Below are positions 55,071 to 64,000 of a stretch of DNA of 64,000 nucleotides, one piece after another. The position numbers and the translations under genes were made by a program. The stretch's first letter is position 1; each line of letters begins with the position of its first letter. The stretch is from positions 147,516,998 through 147,580,997 of the forward strand of contig OY829326.1 of assembly GCA_963691655.1 (NCBI GenBank), read 5' to 3'. Below the pieces are notes generated by a model. The model did not search any database and had not been told where the DNA came from. It was given only the letters and a program-made list of their open reading frames with translations. The stretch comes from Toxonevra muliebris (lineage: Eukaryota > Arthropoda > Insecta > Diptera > Pallopteridae).

Positions 55071-57110
55071 TATTCATTGATTCTTTCTGACTAAATCCTC
55101 TCTCGAATCATATATTCTCTGAAAGTGACAAAGTGATTGTGGAAGCACATTGTTGAAGTTATTTAAATGAGAAATTTTATGTAAAGACCTTGCCTTCCTG
55201 TGAAAACAAAGTGAAGGTACTGAGCTAATGGATAAGTTTATTGCTTTAAAGTTTTAAAACTCCAAATTCGGAGGTAAAGTTGATTGTTATGAAAAGTTTA
55301 ACATTTTTTTGTTTTTACACCAACCCTTCAATCTCCTTTCTGTGCCGTTCTTTTGGTGTTCTGGTACAAAGAGACACATTCAGTCAGTCGCCTTTGGGCC
55401 TGAGGTTGAGAGAAACTGATAGCGTAACTCCAGATTATTTCTGTTTTTGGAATCATTCAAATTAGTAACGAATATGAAATAAGAACTTAGATTAAATTTA
55501 ATAAAGATTAAAAAAAAACCTTTACAATAAATTTTATTGAGAAGACATAGACATATTTTTACAGAATTTTGATGCCGAAATTACCACCACATTCAGTAAA
55601 TGACAGAACATAATAAAAAGTTTATAACTCAAATTAACATTTATAGTTTTATTTATTACATATATTAATTTGTAGTTTTTTATTGTTTGCAACTTACCTC
55701 ATCTAAATGACTGAGGCAGCCATTAACATTTACAAGTTTCCTACAATAAATTTCGTATTCAATTTCTGTTTTTCTTTGTAGTATTGTAGTATTTAACACT
55801 TTTGCGTAATTGAATGTATTTTCAAAGTTTTTTTTTCTTAATAATACAAAAAATTCAACTTGATTGCAATAAATGAATTTTTAATTAAATTTAAATTGTT
55901 TATAATTTAAAATTCACTATGTATTTTAGTTCATTTGTTGTTGTTGCTGTGTTGTATTTGCTTTTGTTTTCAACTATTTAGATGTGCGCTATGAATATAT
56001 TTGCACACACACAAAAAATTTTTATTATTATTATTATTTTTTGTTTTGTAAATCATTACAACAAACGACAACGAGGAGAAGAACAACGATAATATAGAGA
56101 AAGAACTCGATGCACACATACTATAGAATATACAAAACCATCACTTCCGGAGGCGCTACTACTACTAAATTAAGAGAAAGAGAGTGAGTGACAGTAACAG
56201 AGAGCAAAACACAGAGAGAGAGTGTGTGTATGTGTGTAAATTTGTGGGAAAAAAAGAAATAATAATAAAATAGAATATAAACATATATACCAACATATAA
56301 ATGTATGAAAAGAAAAAGCAGCAATAGCAACAACGTCGTCACCATCAATGGCGACGTTGTCGACAAAAGAAGCAACATCGTAAGGCAATGTTGAATATTT
56401 GTTTGTTTTTTCTTGTTGATGAGGATGATGCAGGTAGTGAGAAGGAGTTCTGCTCTTCGCTCTGTGGGGTGTATGTATGTATGCATGTATGTTGGTGCAT
56501 GGTTTTGAGGTTATTATGTAGAGTAGATACTCACAATAGAGCAAATAATTCCTTTTTTTTATTTCTAAAATTTTTCCTTTTGAAAAGAAAATGTTTTTAC
56601 TTTAATGATTTTACGCCTTTCACCCTCTCACCACATATATCCCCCAAACTATTATTCATTGTCAACGCTGTCATGAATGCTAAAACACTTCAGTTCTAAA
56701 ATAAGTGTGGATGAACAAAATAAGGCACAACTAACTTTAAAATAAAAATACTCATCACCATTACTCTACTATTGATGGAATTATACTAAAATTGATACAC
56801 CATTAAATTCGCATGAAGTCCGGCAATGCAACAAAACTGAAAAGCCATTAACTACACACAAGAATTAAGCAGAATATAAAATCCAAGCAAATAAGAGTAT
56901 GTGCTTGTAACTTACAGCATGCTATTCAGCCAGTTCAGTTGGGTACCGTGGAATTGTGAAAGTTTTTTTGTAGCGCCGAAATGAACTATCAAGATTTAGT
57001 CTCTTAAAAGAAGCTATAAAGAAGTAGTCTAGGGATAAAAATCGAATTTTCTTTAATGGGTCACACTGGCTCAATGCAAGAGTTACTCGAGAGAGCACAA
57101 GAGAGAGAGA
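55071..57110. other. Noncoding DNA
   Basis: AT-rich with TTG, CAAC and GAGAGAGAG (56213-56221) tracts. Opposed open frames at 56121-56544 and 56388-56699 are tract-derived. No gene is supported. Confidence 0.4.
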
Positions 57111-57250
57111 ACGAAGATGAAGAGAGGCAAATTGTATTAATTTTAATACGAAAAATTTGCATTTGCATTCAATTTAAAAATGACGCATCCTGTTTTTAAT
57201 TGAATCAAATTGTGATGAATTTTTTATTCACTCAATTGCATTTATGCAAA
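57111..57250. repeat. TTTGCATTTGCATTCA-type repeat, short copy
   Basis: ATTTGCATTTGCATTCAATTTAAAAATGA near 57159 and CTCAATTGCATTTATGCAAAATA near 57231 match the units at 58990-59240. Confidence 0.55.
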
Positions 57251-58960
57251 ATAATAAAAAAAAAAATTTGCGCACAAAGAGAGTGCGATAGAAAGAGACA
57301 TTTAAAATCAAGAAATTCCAAAGGTGCAGTAGCAGCAGCAGAACGCAGCTACGATGAAAAACGAAACATAAACTGCATAACTGTAAAAACTGCAGGGAGA
57401 TGATGTGATGAATTCAATTGTGAGATGAGTTGGAAATGAAATGAAAGTTTTGAGAACATTTAAATAAAACAATTTTATCTTCAACAACAACAACGACTCT
57501 TTCGCAATAACAACAACCAACAAGAGTATCATCGGTGTATGAGCAGAAATAAACTGCAGTTTACCAACAAACACAATTAAAGAGAAAAGGATGCAAGAAA
57601 AATCCGATGAAATAATAATAAGCAATGGGAAAGGTATTTTTATAGGAAAATAGTAATATTTCAATAAGAAAATTTTTTGCAAATATAATTCATCATTCCA
57701 TGCAGCGCAACCACACGTACGTGCAGCAACAACTCAAATGCAGATTGCTCTACGAATGTCTTATCTAATATACGAATAAACAGGGAATAATATTATAGTA
57801 GGTATACTAACTCTAACTATTTGAAAGCGCTACTGCGTCGTAACATAAATAACAGCAGCAGGAAAAGGAGCAGGAGCAGTAGAAGGAATCATAACAACAG
57901 CAACAACAACAACAACGAAAACTACCAACATTTGAAAATGCATACATATAAATGCGCATTGCACACATCTCAATAGATGAAATTCTAGCGAATAATATTA
58001 CAGCAACAACAAACAACAGGCGAATATAACAACAACAACGACATTCCAACTATACGCACACTACGCAGCACACAACAACGATCGAAATCGAAACAGGAGA
58101 GAAAATTTTATGCTCCAACTTTTGATGAGGGAAGAGTGAGAAGAATGAATGTGAATCGTGAAAATTTTCGGGACAAAATGCCGCTGTTGACGTTAACGCC
58201 GTCGACAACGACAACAACCACAGCAACGACATTATGCCATGATAATATGAAGTATGTATGTAATATGAAAGTAGAAAACGAAGAAGAAACGAAAGGGAAG
58301 GGGTAAGAAGTGTGTATTTTGCACAGACTGCATATTGCTGTTATTCGTGGTTAGAGGTTCATTTCTCACCAACAGCAACAACAACAAAAACATCGCGCAC
58401 AACTTCACATGCGTCAACAGATGGTGTTACATCAGGCTTACAGAAAAATATAGAATATGCACACTACTCAATTCATCGACCGACCAAAAGGTCCGCCCGA
58501 ACGACCGACCATACAGCAATATTCAAATATATACACACACACACATTCATACATACATACAAGCAACATTCAATATAAGTTCTTACCTACGTAAAGGCAA
58601 ACAATAAAAAAAAAAAACTTTCGCGCATGCAAGTGTCGTTTAAAAGGTGGTAGTAGAAAGTAGGGTAAAAAGGGGCCCTGGAGGAGGAGCGAAAGAAAAC
58701 TTTTTAAATGAGATTTTTCTGGAAGTAGTTAGCGTATACATATGTACAGTTATATTTAGTAGGTACTCATGTACCTACCACATACTGTGCAAAAGTTTAT
58801 AATTTGAAATACATAAAAAGAAAAAGTTGATGATTGCGCTGCAACTGCCTGCAACAATGGCGGCAGCAACACTAGCGGCACAACTTTGTAAAATCAAAAT
58901 TAGTTAAATAAAAAGTATTTTCAATTTAGTGTAAAACTTTTGAAAACAACACCACTTTTT
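57251..58960. other. Noncoding DNA rich in CAACAA tracts
   Basis: CAACAACAACAA at 57900-57915 and 58028-58045, ACACACACACA at 58533-58545. Overlapping open frames on both strands (57308-57682, 57813-58049, 58312-58607) are tract-derived. No gene is supported. Confidence 0.4.
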
Positions 58961-58989
58961 TACAGGGTGAGGAAAAATACAGTAAGATA

Positions 58990-59240
58990 CACTAAGAGAA
59001 AAGAAAACATTTGGTTTAATGGAAAACAATTTTACAAGTGCATTAATTCTCATTCAATGCAATGCAATACAGTTTGCATTGATCCTGAAAAATTCTATGC
59101 AAATAGATTTGCATTTCTATTAATTCTCGAACAAAGTTTGCATTTGCATTCATTTTCGAAAATTGAATGCAATAAAGTTTGAATATGCATAAATCATTAA
59201 GAATTCATTGGAATAAAGTCTGCATTAATCATTAGAAATC
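58990..59240. repeat. Degenerate ~45-bp tandem repeat with TTTGCATTxATTCTCGAA core
   Basis: CATTAATTCTCATTCAATGC, CAGTTTGCATTGATCCTGAA, GATTTGCATTTCTATTAATT, AAGTTTGCATTTGCATTC and AAGTCTGCATTAATC follow one another with about 40-50-base spacing and with GAATGCAATAAAG between some of them. Confidence 0.6.
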
Positions 59241-59309
59241 AATATATATTAATGGTTAAAAGCTAATTGAAATGAAAAGAAAGCAAATAAATTTTAGCCA
59301 ATTCTATCT

Positions 59310-59383
59310 CAGGCGATTATAGCTTACTTCATACATTTCTGTATGAAGTAAGCAGCTACTAGCCTCTGAAATACAGATTGATT
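59310..59383. repeat. Palindromic hairpin with AGCTTACTTCATACA arms
   Basis: AGCTTACTTCATACA and TGTATGAAGTAAGC are separated by only four bases, and the flanks TCTCAGGCGATTAT and CTACTAGCCTCTGAAA extend the pairing imperfectly to about 30 bases per arm. Confidence 0.7.
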
Positions 59384-59799
59384 AAGGATACTCCAGTTTA
59401 GCATAAAAGTCACAAAAATATTGTCAGATGACAACATTTCTCCGTAACGAATTACTATTTTTAGCCCCGTGTTTAATGGCCAAAGGGCTTTGTTCGTATC
59501 AAAGATAGGAGATAATAATTTCAGACCGAATAGGAGAATTATTGGGGTCTGTATAATCTAGATAGGAAATTTGTAAAGTGATGGATTGAAAATATATGAA
59601 ATTTATTCGAAATATAAAGTTTTGTAACCTAAAATGGTATGAAGAACTTAAGTCTAGGACATTCGGACTTGTATTGAAATCAATATCAATATTCGTTCTT
59701 GAAGACGTTCAATTGTTAAAATTTGTTATTATCTAAGCATCTCTTAAGTCACTTACAACTCGCTTAAGCTAAGAGTTTAGAGTTGAAGGTGGGCTGGAC

Positions 59800-61290
59800 T
59801 AAACCAAAGCGCTCAGTCTCAAAGACCAATGTACTATACCCAAGATAGAGCGAGTAGAAGAGAGTAAAAAGAAAGAAAATATACGTGAGGGCATAAATGG
59901 GAAGAAGAAAGGTCTAAGGTCTGTCAACCTTGAACTTCTTTGTTTCACTGATGAACTTTAAAAGCTTGGGACGAGGGAGATTATGGATATCATTTATACT
60001 CAAGACATCACTACCCAACAGTCTTAATATAATTTTTGCGAAAGTCGAAGAGCTACAAAGATAATGCTTCGTAGTATCGTCGTCCTCCAGACATGATTGA
60101 CAGGTTGGATTGATGATGACGCCCATGTCGGTCATGTGTTATGCGTGGTGATGGCATCTACCAGTAATCTCAGGTCTTTTCTTCTCAGTTTCAGAAGAAA
60201 TTCCGCTGATTTCCTGTTAGGTTGTCTCACAAAGCACTTCGGACCATCTTTCTTTATGGTTGGAGCCCACGGATCCAACGATGGCCTAACCAGAACTTAC
60301 GCCAAAAAAATATTCCGGACTCCATAGTGCAATTACAGAACCTTCATTAGCTAGTTTATCCGCTGCAATACCACAGTATTCTAGATAAGGCATAACTTGT
60401 TGTGTTATGCGACACTATTTAGATTTGCCTTACATTCACTGACTAATTTTGAAGAGTTGATAGGATTAGCAAGGGCCTTCAGTGCAGCTAGGCTATCGCT
60501 TCCCAACAACGCCAACTCTTCTTAATTATCTAGCCCGCCACGTCCAGGATAGCGAAATAGCGGTATAGAAGACAAAATGGTGACCTCGGAGTACGACCTT
60601 TGGATTTAACCATTTATCGCGTTCCAGGAAACTTACATCATATCTTCTTCCGAAGCGGATACAAGTCACTTGATTATCGACGGTCATCAAGAACAGTGGG
60701 CACTGTACTGACAAACTGTTGGTATATCTGACTGTGCCCTATATCCGCCTCGACATGCCAGAGTCCGGAGTCTGTAGGCCGCTCTCATCGCTTTTTTACG
60801 GATTTGAAGATCCAGAGGAAGCAAGTCCAGCAAGGCATTGAGGGCATCACACATTGCAACAGTGATACCCAGGCACACACTTCTCTGAAGCCTGGTCAGA
60901 GAGGTTACTATGGACTTAAACAAAGTTCGTCTCCACCATACTACAGAGGCATACGTGACAATAGGTTTCAAAAGAGCAATGTATACCCAGTGTACTAGAG
61001 CTGGATTCAGATCCTAAGTCTTTGCCGAAAGGCCGCCTGCACTGCTAGAAAACCTTCAGTGCTCGCGAGACCTTCAGCTCGACATGCGTCTTCCATAAAT
61101 ATTAAACTGTAGAAGACAACTGCAGTGTTACTTCCTTCATTGTTGGTAATAGCATGCCATTCATCTTGTGCTTTCTAGTAAAGAGCACTAAGGTGTTTTT
61201 ACTAAGATTAACTGAAAGACCCTGAAGATCGCAACAAACCTCGATCTTGTTCAAGATTTCTTGCACGCCTAAGCTTGCTAAGAAGTAATT
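59800..61290 (-). mobile_element. Second LOA/R1-type LINE fragment, minus strand
   Basis: Blocks on the minus strand in order: LNKIEVCCDLQGLSVNLSKN and LVLFTRKHKMNGMLLPTM (the thumb region after the reverse transcriptase, same motif as the first LINE), MKPIVTYASVVWW and LTRLQRSVCLGITVAM, LLDLLPLDLQIRKKAMRAAY, then RNase H remains (FVFYT, SDSLAALKALANPINSSKL). It ends in the knuckle CQSCLEDDDTTKHYLC and LPRPKLLKFISETKKF. Several stops and frameshifts. The catalytic YADD part is missing or unreadable at the 5' break. About 90-100 bases of 3' untranslated sequence lie below 59914. Because it shares its motif set with the 52.7-55.1 kb LINE, both probably belong to related families. Confidence 0.8.
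60687..60971 (-). pseudogene. LINE linker between reverse transcriptase and RNase H
   Basis: A 94-codon open piece with VTYASVVWWRRTLFKSI, LTRLQRSVCLGITVAM and LDLLPLDLQIRKKAMRAAYRL, the motifs standing between the reverse transcriptase thumb and RNase H in LOA/R1-type elements. No independent gene. Confidence 0.75.
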
Positions 61291-64000
61291 TCATTTTATT
61301 CAATCTAAAATTTCAGACAATATCTTCATCCTCACGACCGATGGCGGCGGAATAATTAGAAAGACCTAAGTTTGCTGCAAAGCTAATTGGTTACACTCCG
61401 ACTTAATAAATGAAGGAAAACTGAGAAAAAAAAATTATATAAAGATAACACATACCGACCTGGTTCACTCAAACTGGGTTTTGAGAGCCATCTTTTGCAG
61501 ATTTTGATGAATCAAAAGCTTTTCTGTAATTCGGTTTTTTCTACCGAAGAATACCATTCTTCTTACTATAATTTGGAATTTCCTATATTCAGAATTGATG
61601 TTCCAAAAATTAATCTGAAGAAAGTGAACGCAATTTTGATGACAGCTTTCAAATAAAAAAATAATTAGGTATATTAAGAGATAAGGAGCCCAAGGAAATT
61701 CTCAAAATAATGGATTTTAAAATTTGGCAAGTTTCTATTATTAAAAAAACCAATCGTGGATCCAAAAGGGTGAGGAAATTTTTGTTGTCTCACCTTTTCC
61801 AATGAATATCTTAACCATGAGGAACGTTAGACCTGAAATAATAAACTATGGTAAACCCTCCGCCCTCCACTAAATCTGCTAGTGGCAATACTCAACTTAA
61901 CCGAGTAATGCCTAGCGGTAGCATATGGCACCTTGTCGCTGAACCGTTCCTGAGCCAGGTTCAAAAACAATTTTTATCTCAAGTTACTTTCTTGATCTAT
62001 CTACTTTGGTTCCCGCTCGTCTTTAATAGGTTAATTCTGACGAAATAAAACATTTATACCCACTTAAAGCAATGCATCACCCTGTATGTCAACCGAATAG
62101 TAAACGACTACATTCATACACATATGCATATGTCAGAATGTAAGTAAATCAAATTAAAATCGTTGCCAGACAAACAAAAAACCCAAAAATGAAATAAAGA
62201 AACAAAAAAAATAAATATTTCAACATACCAAAACATTTGCAATTGTTACTTCACATAATAATCGCGTGTCAAGGAAACATTTTAATGTCATGACATTTTC
62301 ATATTCGTCCTTAATGCATGCATGTACGTGTGTATGTGTAAAGCAGTAGTAGTCACTAAGTCCAGCGTTTGGTTAGTAGTTAGTACATTATTATTGACTT
62401 GCGGTAATGGTATAGAGTAGTTTATGCAGTTACAAATAACTTATTTTAATTATACAGGATGACAAAAAAAAAAAGAAATCATGAATATTTCTATGTATGA
62501 CGTACGTACAAGGAGTAAATTTTTAGCTAGAGCTTAAAGGATGAGTGAGTACACGTGTCTTAATATTCATATGCCACCAAAGGCAAAGGACATAACCTTT
62601 TTCCGCTATAAATATCATTTATATATTATTATTTTTTCTTTTATTTTAACTGTGGTTACATACATGGGGCACACACGCACACACACATACACATAAACAA
62701 TTTCCTCTATACTGAATAAATAGAAATGAAAAAAAGAAGAAAGCAGGCAAAATACACACACATCCACAGAAAATCAACGAACTAATCGAAACGCTTTTAA
62801 CCCGATTCCGGTGCAGAGCACAGAACAACTGGAAGTTTTGTGTTTTTATCTCTCTGGTGGCGGCGGCTGATGGTGCGCAGCGCGTGGTGGCAATGGCAGA
62901 ACCAACAGCAGCAGCAGCAGTTGCAGTAGTAGCAGAAGTGCCAGCAGCAGCAACAACAAAAACAAGAAGAAGAAATAGAAGCCACCACCACTGAAAGAAG
63001 AAGGAAGGAAGCAAGGCAGGCACACATAACAGAACAAAAAAAGAAACAGGCGAACCTGAGGTTTTTCTTTCGTTATTTGCAAATATGCTTGTTACCAAGG
63101 GATCCGGCGACCAACCGACCGACCAACCATTCAACCAACCAGCCACCAACCAAACCAAAACCAACCATCTGAGTTTAAGTTATTTATTCTTTTTTTTTTT
63201 TGTTCACCATTTCATTTTTGGTGGATTTTTTATTTTTATTTTTTGTTTTTTAGCTTGATGCAGGTTTTTGTTTCAGCGCACTGGCAATCGTGGTTGAGGA
63301 AGAAGAGAAGTTTATCTGTTTTTTTTTTTTTGCAATTTTTTAAATTCAATATATTTGCGTGTTTGTGGGAGGGAGCAAAGCGGAGCATAAAGAAAGGGGG
63401 TCAACTATATGCATTTCATTTCCATTCCATGAAATGAGAAGCCTGTGCCTACATATTTACGTACGTACGTATAAGTAAATCTACTCTCCACATAAACACA
63501 CACACACGCACACATATACATAAAATAGGAGAGCGAAGAAAAGAGTATAGTGAGTATTGTACATGTATTTGTTTTATTTCTTACAAGTAAAAAGAATTTT
63601 CAATTAAATAAAATTTGTTCCTTTTTTAGTGTTCCCGATGTTGTTGTTCTGGTTGTTGTTATTGTTTTTGTATGTCAATTGCGTATATAAAATATATTTG
63701 CATACATATTCTCTAGTCTAATACTTTTTTCCCGGGTTGTTATTTATTATTTTTTAGCACATACATATTTGTTACTTACGATCAACACTTCTGCTCACAA
63801 AAATGTGTTCCCTTTTTATAGTTAGTTTTTATTCTGCTTCATCGCTCCCAAGGCACACATGTGAATGTAGTTAAACAAACAAATGCGTCACATTTATTTA
63901 AGATTATTAACAACAGTGAATGTAATTTTCTGTACTATTCTCTAAAGATTTTTGTGTATATTGACATATTACATACACTCCACACTTATTAGTGCATATG
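61291..64000. other. Noncoding DNA with CA and CAG microsatellites
   Basis: 61291-62060 is mixed sequence without recognised content. CA runs lie near 62669-62692 and 63497-63516, and imperfect CAG/CAA at 62900-62965. ACGTACGTACGT lies at 63459-63470. The 172-codon minus-strand open frame at 62646-63164 is a translation of CAG/CA tracts with no start context or family resemblance, so I do not call it a gene. Confidence 0.45.

Noticed and set aside
62646..63164. 172-codon minus-strand open frame, the longest uninterrupted frame in the non-transposon part
   Set aside because: It is the reverse of CAG/CA/GAA tracts (Ala, Leu, Cys, Val runs), overlaps other open frames in the same tracts and has no domain or signal of selection.

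Overview
The window looks like gene-poor, AT-rich DNA from a higher dipteran fly: an intergenic stretch or the interior of one or more very long introns. The grounds are the pervasive CAA/CAG/ACA tracts of the kind common in fly leaders and introns, GAGA-type runs, the families of the transposons present (mariner, Tc1-like, hAT-like, piggyBac-like, LOA/R1-type LINEs), and the absence of any long intact host reading frame. Fly genus cannot be told from the sequence. I find no rRNA, CRISPR array, bacterial operon or virus. The only host coding sequence I can support is one probable first coding exon on the minus strand (22607-22849, 81 codons, Gln/Asn-rich, ending at a consensus GTAAGT donor).

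Layout. 1-4.8 kb: edge repeat, 42-bp tandem duplication, tRNA-Glu-like relic and a MITE candidate. 5.1-6.1 kb: degenerate CAGACCAAAATT array with a 463-bp higher-order period. 7.5-8.8 kb: hAT-like insertion (8-bp target duplication) nested in another inverted-repeat element. 9.0-9.8 kb: decayed satellite of about 140-bp monomers, which reappears at 41.3-41.6 kb. 12.0-13.35 kb: long inverted repeat with piggyBac-like TTAA/CCCT ends. 16.4-17.6 kb: mariner with perfect 27-bp ends but without its first catalytic aspartate. 17.8-18.5 kb: PIF/Harbinger-like remnant. 18.58-20.04 kb: foldback element holding three further inverted-repeat insertions. 21.2-22.57 kb: DD37E-like Tc1/mariner copy with a duplicated helix-turn-helix segment, immediately followed by the exon.

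22.9-31.5 kb is mostly simple-sequence-rich noncoding DNA with small hairpin elements. 31.5-32.7 kb: second mariner, minus strand. 34.3-35.2 kb: tRNA-derived SINE-like sequences and a MITE. 35.4-37.7 kb: CG-richer, GAGA-rich tract that could be a promoter or leader region. 38.3-39.8 kb: decayed Tc1 element with recognisable ends. 41.65-43.17 kb: piggyBac-like element. 46.4-46.9 kb: unidentified decayed reading frame. 47.2-48.3 kb: degenerate minisatellite. 50.1-51.4 kb: second, better delimited copy of the DD37E-like element. 52.3-55.1 kb: Tc1/mariner fragment abutting a 5'-truncated LINE. 59.8-61.3 kb: second LINE fragment. The rest is low-complexity DNA.

No pathway can be assembled from these parts. 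The biological content is a layered record of insertion: at least four Tc1/mariner lineages, a piggyBac-like lineage, hAT- and Harbinger-like nonautonomous elements, several MITE/foldback families and LINEs, almost all with visible inactivating changes.
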